Under the pieces are notes generated by a model. The model did no database searches and had not been told where the DNA came from. It saw only the letters and a program-made list of their open reading frames with translations. A DNA stretch of 64,000 nt from Clostridium thermobutyricum (GTDB lineage: Bacteria > Bacillota > Clostridia > Ch29), in assembly GCA_016842005.1 (NCBI GenBank), contig JAENYD010000002.1, forward strand, positions 1-64,000, written 5' to 3'. How positions within the stretch are numbered: the stretch's first letter is position 1; each line of letters begins with the position of its first letter. This document shows, piece by piece, positions 33,455 through 42,863 of the stretch. The translations under genes and the position numbers were made by a program.

Positions 33455-33940
33455 TCAGATGATTATGCAGAAGTTTTTGTTCAGGGTGTCTGTAACCTTT
33501 TTCCTGGCAGCAGAGATATGGTATACGGTAAGAAGGTAGTCTCCCTCCGTCACGTCGCCGGCGGGCAGTATCATATATGCCATGGAGGCGATAAAAGCGC
33601 CCAGAATAGCCCCGGCAAACAGACCGGTGAATAAAAGGGGATATATCCCTCCTGCGGAAAGGGGGATGAGGAGCGGCGGGGATACCGTGCCGGAGGCTAT
33701 AAGGTAGGACAGCACCAGCCCTGCCAGTCCTCCAAGCGCCATGCCGGTAATGATACCCAGTATTTCCTTCCTGGTGAGGAAGGCTTCTTCCTTTACGGCT
33801 TTATGGCAATCCCTGCCCAGTTTTTTGGTGTGTATATCGTATACACCTGCATCTTTCAGGGTCTTGACCGCTTCATCCATCCGGGATTTGTCCTTGAACA
33901 GGGCAACTGTTTTTGTGCGCCTGTATATCATATTGTCCAT
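33455..33940 (-). CDS. Glycine-rich two-helix membrane protein (stress-protein-like N-terminus)
   Basis: 161 residues. The N-terminal 50 residues (VALFKDKSRMDEAVKTLKDAG) resemble the fold of general-stress-17M/YflT-type proteins. Two Gly/Ala-rich membrane helices follow (about 62-84 and 95-122), and a short cytoplasmic tail ends the protein. Its ribosome site AGGAGGG lies directly after the stop of the upstream CWB2-like gene, so the three minus-strand genes look like one operon. Function unknown; the family link is tentative. Confidence 0.65.
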   Translation of the reverse strand: MDNMIYRRTKTVALFKDKSRMDEAVKTLKDAGVYDIHTKKLGRDCHKAVKEEAFLTRKEILGIITGMALGGLAGLVLSYLIASGTVSPPLLIPLSAGGIYPLLFTGLFAGAILGAFIASMAYMILPAGDVTEGDYLLTVYHISAARKKVTDTLNKNFCIII

Positions 33941-33950
33941 GGTTTCCCTC

Positions 33951-35144
33951 CTATTCTGCCGACAGAAGGCTGTCCAGCCTGTACTGGGTTTCGGGGGATA
34001 TGATATCCGGGCCTCCGATTATCCAGCCGTGGTTGACCAACTGTTGTGATGTCGACGTAAGGCCGGGCCGTACGCTATTGAGAAAGTTTTCTGTCTCCTG
34101 GGGGATGAAGTCCCGGTATACGTACAATACCGGGCCGTGTTTGCCCTTATGGGACAGTACGGCGGCGGGAAGGGCATACTGCCATTCCCCGGGGTTCACA
34201 AAGATAAAGTTGTGACCCCCTTCGGATATACCCCATCCATAGTCTCTGGATGTTTTTCCCACCCACCATCCCTGGTTTTTGCCTGTATCCTTGAAGCCGG
34301 CATAAGCAGCCGAAAGACCTGCAGGGGTATCGCCGGGTATGCGCTGGACATGGCCCAGGGTTGCCAGCTCCTCTGCCAGGTTACGGCTTATAACATCCTC
34401 GGGCCCCATTAAATAGATGTAGGCGCCGCCGAAGCGGGATTTGAGCATCTGTTTTGTGGGCGAAGGCAGGGTATCACCCCACACATAGGCCAGACCGTCT
34501 CCCATGTGGGCATTCCAGAAGGCGGCGGGGAGGGCGTATTCCGTGAAGTACAGGGAAGCCACAGCCACGGCGTCCCTATGGTCTCCGTGTATGGCGGATA
34601 TGTAGGTATCTATTTTCAGTGACAGGTCTGCAGGGTCGGATGATTTAATCAAACGGGTTTTGAGACCCATTTCCTTCAGTTGTTTCATAAGGCTGTCTTC
34701 CAGTTCTCCTATGGCAATGACCTGCACCCTGCCGTCCTGCTGAATGCCCTGGGGGTCCAGCCTCTTTATCTCATCGGCGGTAACCGATGGCAGTTTATCC
34801 CTTTCGGTATAGAGTATGGGTGCATCTATGGGATGATGTATTACAGCCGCAGCAAGGAGGGCTTCTTCCTCCCGGTCCGGTCTCACCAGTATAACGGCAT
34901 TGGGTTTGTTATCCTCAAAGGTAGCCGGATATGCAGACCGGGAGATGGCCACGGCGGTTTCAAAGGGGTCTTGGCCGTATATCCTCACCGTGTTTGGGGT
35001 GATATAGCTTTCCCGGGGAATGTCGGGACTGACCTGACCTGAATACAAATCAGGCTTTGATGCAAATATTATAATTATCAGGGCAAGGGTAAGGACCCCT
35101 GCCAGTGAAAAAGCCTTTATGGCTCTTACAGTATTATAGTTCAA
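33951..35144 (-). CDS. Membrane-anchored protein with CWB2-like repeats
   Basis: 397 residues: one N-terminal helix (about 11-29), then an extracytoplasmic portion. NTVRIYGQDPFETAVAISRSAYP, ALLAAAVIHHPIDAPILYT and VQVIAIGE follow the pattern of cell-wall-binding repeat 2 (PF04122: R-x-x-G-x-x-R/P-x-x-TA-x-x-IS ... DALaa ... GG). The C-terminal GGPDIISPETQYRLDSL is another repeat end. CWB2 modules bind anionic wall polymers in Clostridia. Here the typical triple repeat is diverged and no enzymatic domain is evident. It is a paralogue of the next minus-strand gene upstream. RBS AGGAGG is present. Confidence 0.7.
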   Translation of the reverse strand: MNYNTVRAIKAFSLAGVLTLALIIIIFASKPDLYSGQVSPDIPRESYITPNTVRIYGQDPFETAVAISRSAYPATFEDNKPNAVILVRPDREEEALLAAAVIHHPIDAPILYTERDKLPSVTADEIKRLDPQGIQQDGRVQVIAIGELEDSLMKQLKEMGLKTRLIKSSDPADLSLKIDTYISAIHGDHRDAVAVASLYFTEYALPAAFWNAHMGDGLAYVWGDTLPSPTKQMLKSRFGGAYIYLMGPEDVISRNLAEELATLGHVQRIPGDTPAGLSAAYAGFKDTGKNQGWWVGKTSRDYGWGISEGGHNFIFVNPGEWQYALPAAVLSHKGKHGPVLYVYRDFIPQETENFLNSVRPGLTSTSQQLVNHGWIIGGPDIISPETQYRLDSLLSAE

Positions 35145-35228
35145 TGGTATTCCTCCTTATCCGACGGTCTGACCAAGTCAGGCTTCATTCGGCCGGAATA
35201 GCGGGTGGGGCAGGTTTTGTTCTGCCCG

Positions 35229-35313
35229 ATGGCCAACCGCCACTAATATCCCGTTTTTTTCAAAGGATAGATAAGTGGCGCTAAGTCCCTGGTCTGGCTC
35301 CGCCAGGTTTAAG
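35229..35313. repeat. Interspersed palindromic element, copy 2
   Basis: TGGCCAACCGCCACTAATA and, about 25 bases on, GGATAGATAAGTGGCGCTAAG match copy 1 at 3842-3896. It is followed by a small hairpin, CTGGCTCCGCCAG. It lies between two CWB2-like genes. Confidence 0.6.
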
Positions 35314-35346
35314 CAGGATAAAGTTTCGAATGAAGCAAGTTTCATC

Positions 35347-37209
35347 CTATCCGTTGCCTTCCTTGAGGTTAAGCCTCACCATCTCCCAGTTGGCAATAAA
35401 GGACAGCAGGGCTCCGGCAAGTATTGATACCAGCAGTGTGCCCCACCACAGTATGGTATCAGGTTCCGGCATGGAGGGGAGATATTTCATCTGCAGCCAC
35501 CACATGACGGGTATCATACCCAGGGATACGGCTGTCATGGAAATGAACACCGGCAAAAGGGTCCTGTTTAACGCCTGGATGTAGGGGATATCTTTCTTCC
35601 TGGAGGTTATCACCGACTGAAACAACAGCAGGTTGATTGTGAGAGCTACTATATAAGAAAGTATCATCTGTATGACCATGGGATTCCCTATCCAGAAGAA
35701 GGGACCCTGAAGCTGCAGCAGAGGCATTCCGCCTGCATACCAGAAAAAATCAAAAGCCGCCATCAGTGCTGCGCCAAAGGCCAGCCCGCTGGCAGTGGCA
35801 AAGGCCGCCTGGTTCCACACCGGTCTTACCCAGGCTATCTTCCCGTCGTCCATATAGACAGGTTTACGGCTTTTATAGGACAGGATGTAGACCGCCAGGC
35901 CCACAATACCTGTTACAGATACCAGGAGGGGCCACATGATGCGTGTCCCCCAGAACATGCCCGGTTTTCTCATGTGGACATGGATACCGGTCCACAGGGA
36001 ACCGAAGACACATGTGAGTATGTGTGCCAGCAGCAACGCCTCCAGGCCGCTCAGCCCCTGTTTTCCCAGGGTGAAGTAGTGCTGTATTTCATTGATGTAA
36101 TCCACCCGGGCCTGGACACTATAGCTTATACTGTCACCGATGACCCAGGTGTGGTTGTAGGGTCCTTCCGCAGGTGTCACCCAGAAACGGGGCTTCCTGC
36201 TCCACAGCAGGTTTTCAACTGCCGGGGACAGCCTGTCCCCGGCAGTAATCAGCAGGGGGCCAAATTTGTCGGACGAATTGAGGGATGCGCCCAGGAGGGC
36301 GTTATACCACCGGTCATCGGTAAGTATAGTGTTGAAACTCCCGTTCCCCCGGGATGCCCTGTTGTACCACCCCGGTCCTGCCGGTGGACTGTAATACCCG
36401 GCAAACCTGGCCGACTGGACGGCAGGGTCCGGGTGGGAAATGATATCCACTTCCCCCAGCTTGTCCAGCTTTTCTTCCAGCTTTTCATCCAGTTGGCCGA
36501 AGAACAATATCCTGAGCTTATTGTGCTCCTGGTCCGCTATATGTTTCAATTCAGACGGGACCTGATTCTCCCTGAGGAAGAATATACTGTCGCCGGTGCG
36601 GGTGCTCCAGGCCAGACCGGGAAGCAGGGGTTTCCAATCCTTTATATCTGCTGCCAGCACGGTTTTACTGCCGAAGCCCAGCAGGCTGTTCCTGAACTCG
36701 CTTATTTTGGCAGAAAGCTCTACCGGGTCTTTTCCGGACAATATCCTGTAACTCAGCCCTTCTTTGGTGAAGGTGTCAAAATAGTCACGGGGAAGGTCTC
36801 CTACTGTAATTACCTGGTACCCGTTGATACCCACAGGAGAGAGCCTTTTAATCTCTCCCATGATTTTATCCATATCTCCCACGCTCCGGGATATAAGTAA
36901 AACTGAGCGGAAGGGCGGAGCGAGGAGAGAAGCCGTCGGCAGTGCGGAAAGAGGATTGCTGTCCGATATCACAATGAAATTGGGCTGTGAGTGATATCCG
37001 CTTCCGGGGAATTTGGTCCTGGAAATCTGCATGGAAAGCTCCACAGGATTGTTCCCCCGTATCCTGACGGTATTGCCTGTATGGGTTACATTCACAAGGA
37101 CCCCTTCAGAAGGTTTTCCGGGATGCAGGAATGACAGCAGTATGTAAAGGGGTATCAGCAGCATGACAAACCACAGTACGATTCCTGCCCTGTAACTCCA
37201 CCTGGTCAA
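35347..37209 (-). CDS. CWB2-like domain fused to a six-helix membrane domain
   Basis: 620 residues. A first helix (about 8-27) leads to an extracytoplasmic region of about 350 residues, whose start (NTVRIRGNNPVELSMQISRTKFP) parallels the downstream paralogue and a diverged CWB2 repeat. From about 385 onward six hydrophobic helices alternate with short loops; the segment GPFFWIGNPMVIQMILSYIV recalls DUF4396, tentatively. No catalytic motif was found. The fusion of a wall-binding-type repeat to a polytopic membrane module is unusual. It heads the minus-strand operon that includes 33951-35144 and 33455-33940. Confidence 0.65.
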   Translation of the reverse strand: MTRWSYRAGIVLWFVMLLIPLYILLSFLHPGKPSEGVLVNVTHTGNTVRIRGNNPVELSMQISRTKFPGSGYHSQPNFIVISDSNPLSALPTASLLAPPFRSVLLISRSVGDMDKIMGEIKRLSPVGINGYQVITVGDLPRDYFDTFTKEGLSYRILSGKDPVELSAKISEFRNSLLGFGSKTVLAADIKDWKPLLPGLAWSTRTGDSIFFLRENQVPSELKHIADQEHNKLRILFFGQLDEKLEEKLDKLGEVDIISHPDPAVQSARFAGYYSPPAGPGWYNRASRGNGSFNTILTDDRWYNALLGASLNSSDKFGPLLITAGDRLSPAVENLLWSRKPRFWVTPAEGPYNHTWVIGDSISYSVQARVDYINEIQHYFTLGKQGLSGLEALLLAHILTCVFGSLWTGIHVHMRKPGMFWGTRIMWPLLVSVTGIVGLAVYILSYKSRKPVYMDDGKIAWVRPVWNQAAFATASGLAFGAALMAAFDFFWYAGGMPLLQLQGPFFWIGNPMVIQMILSYIVALTINLLLFQSVITSRKKDIPYIQALNRTLLPVFISMTAVSLGMIPVMWWLQMKYLPSMPEPDTILWWGTLLVSILAGALLSFIANWEMVRLNLKEGNG

Positions 37210-37362
37210 AAAAATCCCTCCAGATTGACTGAATTCATAATATATTTTTCCTAGAGGGAGAATATATATTCCTGTAATAGTTTTGCATTATAGAGGTAAT
37301 CACATTTTTTCATCGAAATAGTATTTAATCCGAGAATAGTAAGACAGTAGAGGTGATATGTC

Positions 37363-38499
37363 ATGGAAAGGATAAAGATACTTCACACCGGTGACCTGCA
37401 TCTGGGGGCTTCATTTGCACATTCCAGGCTTCCCGGCAGGATAGGGAGGATAAGGCGTCAGGAGCTGTGGGAAACTTTCAGCAGTATTATTGAAACGGTA
37501 AAAAGGGAGAAGGTTCAGATCCTGTTGATTGCCGGTGATTTGCTGGAGTACAATTACTGCAACCCGGCGGATGTAAGAAGGATTGACAGTAAATTTGGCG
37601 AAATCAGGGACGTACATGTTTGTATCTCCCCGGGAAACCATGACCCTGTAGTGGCGGATGCCCTGTACAATACGTACCGGTGGAGTCCTAATGTACATAT
37701 CTTCAGGGAGGAAAGATTTGAGAAGGTAAGGTTTGACCATATGGGAACAGTGGTATGGGGTATGGGATGGAACCGAAGTGAAATAAAGGACCCCCTTCTG
37801 GAAGGCTTCCGGGCGGATGATGAAGGTATGATAAACATACTGCTGCTGCACTGTGACGTGGTGACAAGGGGGAGGTCCTCCCCATATCTGCCGGTATACC
37901 CTGAGCAACTGGCCGGATGCGGTGTTGATTATTCAGCCCTGGGGCATATTCATAAAAATGGAGAAATATCCTTTGGAGGAAGGGTTGTGGGCAGGTACTG
38001 CGGCAGTCCGGAACCACTGGACTTCGGTGAGACCGGATGTCACGGCGTATACATAGGGGAAGTGGGAAGGGATGTATGCCGGGTGGAGTTCAGGTCTATG
38101 GCAAAAAGGAATTTTATAAGCTCTACCATAAAGGTTGACCCATATACCACCATTGATGAAATAACCGGGGCTATAGGACAGAAAATAGCCAGCGAGGGAG
38201 AGCACAACCTGTACAGGTTCGAACTGGCAGGTATCCTGGAGAGGGGTGTTGAACCGGATACCGGCAGTATGGAGGAGAAGGGGGGAGCCTTTTACATAGA
38301 AGTGGAAGACAATACCCGGCCGGACTACGACCTGGAGGCCATGGCAGAAAGCCGGGAAACAGGGGTAAGGAGCAGATTTGTGGCCCGCATACTGCACAGA
38401 CTGGAAAAAGAGACCGACCCGGAAAGAAAGGCTGTACTGGAGAGGGCGCTGTACATGGGTCTGGATGCACTGGACGGCAGGAAGGTGATCGTTAAATGA
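37363..38499 (+). CDS. yhaO: SbcD/Mre11-like metallophosphoesterase (YhaO-type)
   Basis: A 378-residue nuclease-type phosphoesterase. The five metal motifs are in order: HTGDLHLG (Asp11, His13), IAGDLLEYN, SPGNHDPV, LLHCDV and LGHIHK. The C-terminal cap is diverged, as in B. subtilis YhaO. Together with the following ATPase it resembles the SbcCD/Rad50-Mre11 DNA-end-processing pair. ATG at 37363 follows GAGGTGATATGTC. Its stop overlaps the next start (ATGA), a sign of stoichiometric expression. Confidence 0.9.
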   Translation: MERIKILHTGDLHLGASFAHSRLPGRIGRIRRQELWETFSSIIETVKREKVQILLIAGDLLEYNYCNPADVRRIDSKFGEIRDVHVCISPGNHDPVVADALYNTYRWSPNVHIFREERFEKVRFDHMGTVVWGMGWNRSEIKDPLLEGFRADDEGMINILLLHCDVVTRGRSSPYLPVYPEQLAGCGVDYSALGHIHKNGEISFGGRVVGRYCGSPEPLDFGETGCHGVYIGEVGRDVCRVEFRSMAKRNFISSTIKVDPYTTIDEITGAIGQKIASEGEHNLYRFELAGILERGVEPDTGSMEEKGGAFYIEVEDNTRPDYDLEAMAESRETGVRSRFVARILHRLEKETDPERKAVLERALYMGLDALDGRKVIVK

Positions 38500-41240
38500 T
38501 AATCAGAGAGCTGTATATGAAGGGTTTTGGAAAGTTCAGGGATAAAAAACTTGTGCTGGAAGAAGGATTGAATATAATATACGGGGTCAATGAAGGGGGA
38601 AAATCCACCCTGCACCGGTTTATTGAGGGGATGTTCTTCGGGTTTGTCAGGCCGGGGGTAAAGGGAAGAAGACTTCTGGAAGACCACGGGAGATATCGGC
38701 CCTGGATCGGGGAGTTCTATGAAGGATATATGATATACGAGACCCGCGGCAGGAGATACAGGGTGGAGAGGAACTTTGCCAGGGGCCGGGAAGAGGTAAG
38801 GGTCTTTGATGATATCAGCGGTGAGGACCTGACCGGTTGTTTCAGTTATGATAAAAATACCAGGGAATATCTCTTTTGCGAGGAGCACCTGGGACTGAAC
38901 CAGACAGTTTACAGGAATACCATCAGTATCAGCCAGCAGGGGTGCGCAAACAGTGACAAAGAGATGGTAAGGGAAATAGGAACCCGCCTCAGTAATCTGA
39001 GCAGTTCGGGGGATGTGGAGATATCCATTGCCGCAGCAGAGAAACTGCTTAAAGAGGTGCTGGACGCAGTAGGCACGGAGAAGGCCCGTACCAGGGAGTA
39101 CGGAAAGCTTGTGAGACAGAGGGACCGGTTGAAGGAAGAACTGGACACCTGCCGGGACCGGCTGGGGCATTTAAGGATGCTGTACCGGCAACTGAGGGAG
39201 ATGGAGAAGCAGATGGCATCTCTTGTTGCGGAGAAGGAAGCTGTGGAGCAGAGGATAAAGGATGCGGAAGGACAGCTGTACCTGAAGCTGTGGAAGGAAT
39301 TGCAGGACCTGAGGGGGAAAGAAACCGGGCTGTCCGTAAAACTGGAATCGCTCCGGGATTACAGGGATTTTCCCGGGCAATATTATGAAGACATAGTAGC
39401 CCTTCAGGAGACAATAGAGAGCAAAAAAGAGGAAATAGCCTGTATGGAAAAGAGGATCGGGGAAACCGCCTGCGATATGGAGGAACTGGCCGGCGGCAGG
39501 GGAAATGGGCGGTCTGCCGGTGTGTACTATGAGAAGGGGATTGAAGCCGGAGGCCTTTTTTCCCAGTACGGGACCCTTAAAGAAAGGGAGGAGGAGCTGA
39601 CCAGGGAACTGGAAGGACTTGTGGAACAGCTTGAAGGGATAAAGAGTTGCAGATTTCCGGATCAGGAAGACCTGGCCAGGGCAGAAGAACTGGACAGGAG
39701 GATAGCCAGGCTTGAAAGGGAAAAGCAGGACCCCGTCTACCTGAAACTCATGGCAGAGAAGGCATCCATGGAGCAGGAGCTGAAGAGCTATGCATGGAGA
39801 TTTTTACTGCCGGTAGTTATCGCCATGGCATCCGTACCACTGGGACTTTATGTCCACAAGCTGTTGTATGGTGTGGGCGTGGTGGCAGCAGCAGCTTTTG
39901 CGTATATTCTCAGAGGCCTGTGGCGCATAAGAGAGAGAATTAACAAACAGGTCAGGGCTTTGAAAGGAATGGAAAGGGATAACCGGCGAAGAGACGAAGA
40001 ACTGCGGCAGTGCAGAGAAGAGATGGAGAGGACCTTATCCCTGTGGGGGGTTGACAGCCTGTTGGGGATGAGGCTGAAAGCAGGGGAATACAGGATGCTT
40101 CAGGAAAAAGTCCACTGGCTGGAAGACAGGATTGAAGACAGGAACAGGGAGCTTGACCGGATTTGCAGGGATATGATGCAGTCCAGGATAAAGCTGGCCG
40201 GACTGATGGAGGAACACGGTATTTCGGTTGAAGGGGATATTGACCCTGCCCTTTTCAGGGAGCTGAATGACAGATTTAGCAGGGGACAAAAGACCAGCGA
40301 GATGCTGATTGGGCTTAGAAGCAGGCTTGAAGATATGGAAGACAGCCTTGGCAGGGCCCGCCGGGTTTTACAGGAAAAAGAGGAGCGCCTTGCAGAAGTC
40401 CTTCTGAAGGCCGGGGCATCCAGTGTGGAGGACTACAGGGCAAAACTGGCGAAACACAACCTGTATAAGAATGTACTGCGGGAACTGGAAGAAGTGCGGA
40501 ATCTACTGGAGCTAAGGCTGGACGGCCGGGATTTTGATGCCGTTCAGACCATGGCAGGAGAACTGGGAACCGGGGTTCCGGTAAAGGAGGTCAAAAAAGA
40601 AGAGCTTGCCTCCCTGAAGTCCCGGCTGGAAGACATCAGGGAAAGACAGGGTGAGATAACGGCTGCTGCCGAGAAGGTCAGGGGAAGTATTGAAGCCCTG
40701 GAAAAGGATTTTGTATCTCCAGCGGACCTGGAGGAAGACCTGGAGAAGACTGAACGGAGGCTGAGGGTGCTGGAGAGGGAGAGGGAGGCCGCTGTTACAG
40801 CCCTGGATATTATAAAAGAGGCCTCGGGGGAAGTGCACAATGAGTTTGCCCCCCTTCTCAATCAAAAGGTGAGTGAGATGGTGGAGAGGATTACCGGCGG
40901 ACGTTACAGCAAACTCAAGATAACCAGGGACCTGGATATATATGCGGAATCTCCCGAAACAGGGAGATATGTAAAGGCGGACCTGCTCAGCGGGGGAACA
41001 CTGGACCAGTTTTATTTTGCATGCCGGATGGCAATTGCGGATATAGTCTCCGGGAGGGGGGACCTGCCTGTGATACTGGATGACAGCTTTGTGCAGTATG
41101 ATATTGAGCGTCTGGAGAACATAATGGCATTTTTATTTGAGGCTTCCAGGGCCAGGCAGGTATTGATATTTACCTGTCATCACCGTGACAGGGCTGTTGC
41201 CGTGAAGCTGGGGGGAAGGTTCCACTACCTGGAATTATAG
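38496..41240 (+). CDS. yhaN: SbcC/Rad50-like membrane-associated ATPase (YhaN-type)
   Basis: 914 residues. Walker A is GVNEGGKST (residues 30-38); the ABC signature LSGGTLDQFYFA and Walker B PVILDDSFVQYD lie near the C-terminus. Long coiled coils fill 190-430 and 480-780. A hydrophobic hairpin at about 433-478 (FLLPVVIAMASVPLG ... VVAAAAFAYIL) interrupts the coil, as in B. subtilis YhaN, suggesting membrane association in place of a zinc hook. Partner of the upstream phosphoesterase. Confidence 0.9.
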   Translation: MIIRELYMKGFGKFRDKKLVLEEGLNIIYGVNEGGKSTLHRFIEGMFFGFVRPGVKGRRLLEDHGRYRPWIGEFYEGYMIYETRGRRYRVERNFARGREEVRVFDDISGEDLTGCFSYDKNTREYLFCEEHLGLNQTVYRNTISISQQGCANSDKEMVREIGTRLSNLSSSGDVEISIAAAEKLLKEVLDAVGTEKARTREYGKLVRQRDRLKEELDTCRDRLGHLRMLYRQLREMEKQMASLVAEKEAVEQRIKDAEGQLYLKLWKELQDLRGKETGLSVKLESLRDYRDFPGQYYEDIVALQETIESKKEEIACMEKRIGETACDMEELAGGRGNGRSAGVYYEKGIEAGGLFSQYGTLKEREEELTRELEGLVEQLEGIKSCRFPDQEDLARAEELDRRIARLEREKQDPVYLKLMAEKASMEQELKSYAWRFLLPVVIAMASVPLGLYVHKLLYGVGVVAAAAFAYILRGLWRIRERINKQVRALKGMERDNRRRDEELRQCREEMERTLSLWGVDSLLGMRLKAGEYRMLQEKVHWLEDRIEDRNRELDRICRDMMQSRIKLAGLMEEHGISVEGDIDPALFRELNDRFSRGQKTSEMLIGLRSRLEDMEDSLGRARRVLQEKEERLAEVLLKAGASSVEDYRAKLAKHNLYKNVLRELEEVRNLLELRLDGRDFDAVQTMAGELGTGVPVKEVKKEELASLKSRLEDIRERQGEITAAAEKVRGSIEALEKDFVSPADLEEDLEKTERRLRVLEREREAAVTALDIIKEASGEVHNEFAPLLNQKVSEMVERITGGRYSKLKITRDLDIYAESPETGRYVKADLLSGGTLDQFYFACRMAIADIVSGRGDLPVILDDSFVQYDIERLENIMAFLFEASRARQVLIFTCHHRDRAVAVKLGGRFHYLEL

Positions 41241-41312
41241 GGCAGCAGGGCCGTGGTTGGGCAAAATAGTGATTTTCATGGAAACCATGAGGTTTTACAG
41301 TTCTAATTGCGG

Positions 41313-41341
41313 TTTACAACTTCAAATATAATAGCTATACT
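41313..41341 (+). promoter_or_regulatory. Promoter before the EamA gene
   Basis: TTTACA and TATACT with a 17-base spacer, ending about 55 bases before the start codon. Confidence 0.55.
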
Positions 41342-41395
41342 ATAACTATATCATTAACAGAATAAACTTAATTCCGTCTGGAAGAAGGTTGTTAT

Positions 41396-42358
41396 ATGAC
41401 GCTGAATAAGGGCCACTGGGGAGCGATTGCCGCAGGTATGCTGTGGGGTACTGCCGCCCTTTTCATCAGGCGGCTGCTGGAGGCGGGGCTGAACCCCATG
41501 CATATTGCCGCATACCGTTCGCTGCTGACAGCCATGGTTGTTGGCATTATTATATTTTTTCAGGACAGGGGCATGTTCAGGATTAAGAGGGAGGACCTGC
41601 CTTATCTTTTGCTTTTTGGAGTTCTGGGTATCGGTCTGGGATACATAACAAACAATTCCGCCATAAAGCATACCACACTGGCCACCGCTATTATCCTCAG
41701 CTATACCCATCCCATATATACAACCCTGCTGGCGGCTTTGCTCTTCAAAGAAAAGATTTACAGGGGCAAAATAGCGGGTCTGGTCATGCTGGTGCTGGGG
41801 TGTCTTCTCCTGGTAAAGGCCTATGACGGAACCTATTTCAGGTTGAACCTGTACGGCATACTGTTCGGCCTGAGTACAGGGATATGCATCAGTACGGCTG
41901 CCCTGTGCGCTAAAAAACTGTCGGGGGATTACCACCCCTTTACCACCCTGTTTTATACCTTTCTTTTCGGGGGCGTTTTCCTGCTGTTTTTTGTGATACC
42001 GGGAGGCATTACAGCAGTCCATTATACATCTGATGTCCTGGTATCCATTGTACTGCTCATAGGCATGTCCACCGTGGCGGCCTATTCCCTCTACCTGTAT
42101 TCGGTAAAGAGAATAGAGGTGAGCCAGGCGGGCATGTGCGCCACGGTGGAGCCGGTAACTGCTGCTGTTCTGGGTTTCCTGTCCTTCGGAGAAATGCTGG
42201 ACAGCATTCAGATGACGGGGGGCCTGGTGATGATCGCAGGTATCGTAACATACAATAATGCATGGTCTGTACTCTCCGCCAGGATGACATGGATGACTAA
42301 AGGGGGAATTGACAATGGAGATGGAACTGAAAGTAGCAGTGAAAGCTGCAATCATTAA
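41396..42358 (+). CDS. EamA/DMT-family exporter
   Basis: A 320-residue drug/metabolite transporter with ten hydrophobic helices in two EamA repeats. The first repeat contains GMLWGTAALFIRRLLEAG and ALLFKEKIYRGKIAGLVMLVLG; the second contains VEPVTAAVLGFLSFGE. Such proteins export amino acids, metabolites or nucleotide derivatives. The C-terminal polar tail overlaps the Nudix gene by 44 bases, so the two are co-transcribed. Confidence 0.88.
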   Translation: MTLNKGHWGAIAAGMLWGTAALFIRRLLEAGLNPMHIAAYRSLLTAMVVGIIIFFQDRGMFRIKREDLPYLLLFGVLGIGLGYITNNSAIKHTTLATAIILSYTHPIYTTLLAALLFKEKIYRGKIAGLVMLVLGCLLLVKAYDGTYFRLNLYGILFGLSTGICISTAALCAKKLSGDYHPFTTLFYTFLFGGVFLLFFVIPGGITAVHYTSDVLVSIVLLIGMSTVAAYSLYLYSVKRIEVSQAGMCATVEPVTAAVLGFLSFGEMLDSIQMTGGLVMIAGIVTYNNAWSVLSARMTWMTKGGIDNGDGTESSSESCNH

Positions 42359-42752
42359 GGAAGACAGGGTACTTGTCATTACCCGTTCCCGGGAAGAGAT
42401 GGAAAACGGGGAATTTGAAGGCATAGAGGTAATAGACCTGCCCGGCGGTGTCATTGAAGCCGGAGAAGGGGTGGAAGAAGGGCTGCGCAGGGAAATAGAG
42501 GAGGAAGTGGGACTGGAGGTTTCCATTATAAAGCCGCTGATGGTGTCCGACCATTTTGGAGAAGGTATTCACGTAGTAGGTATACTGTATCTCTGTAAAT
42601 ATATAAACGGTGAAGTTGTGCTGGGACCCGAACATGATGAGTATTACTGGGTGGACGTATATGAGTTGGAGAGCATGGACAGCTCTTCCTGGGCCATTGA
42701 GAGGGTGGAACTCGCATTAAGAGAGTACAACAGGATATGCAATTCCCATTAA
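42315..42752 (+). CDS. Nudix hydrolase
   Basis: A 145-residue Nudix protein. The Nudix box is complete: GVIEAGEGVEEGLRREIEEE continuing VGLE, matching G-x5-E-x7-REUxEExGU. These enzymes hydrolyse nucleoside diphosphate derivatives; the substrate is not predictable. ATG at 42315 lies 8 bases after GGGGG; TTG at 42309 is the alternative. Confidence 0.93.
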   Translation: MEMELKVAVKAAIIKEDRVLVITRSREEMENGEFEGIEVIDLPGGVIEAGEGVEEGLRREIEEEVGLEVSIIKPLMVSDHFGEGIHVVGILYLCKYINGEVVLGPEHDEYYWVDVYELESMDSSSWAIERVELALREYNRICNSH

Positions 42753-42777
42753 GTGCGGCAAACCGCACTTTTTTTAT
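42751..42777 (+). terminator. Terminator after the Nudix gene
   Basis: AAGTGCGG/CCGCACTT with a CAAA loop and a T run; it begins at the stop codon. Confidence 0.92.
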
Positions 42778-42863
42778 TGACACCAAAAAAAATTTTTCAT
42801 CAACCGACAAATTTTACTAAGACCTTACGAAATACTATAGCAAAAGCCAGAGGAGGTATGAAT

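Noticed and set aside
35974-36900. Long plus-strand frame opposite the CWB2/membrane gene
   Set aside because: It is antisense to a well-supported gene, shows no recognisable domain or ribosome site, and is a typical shadow frame.
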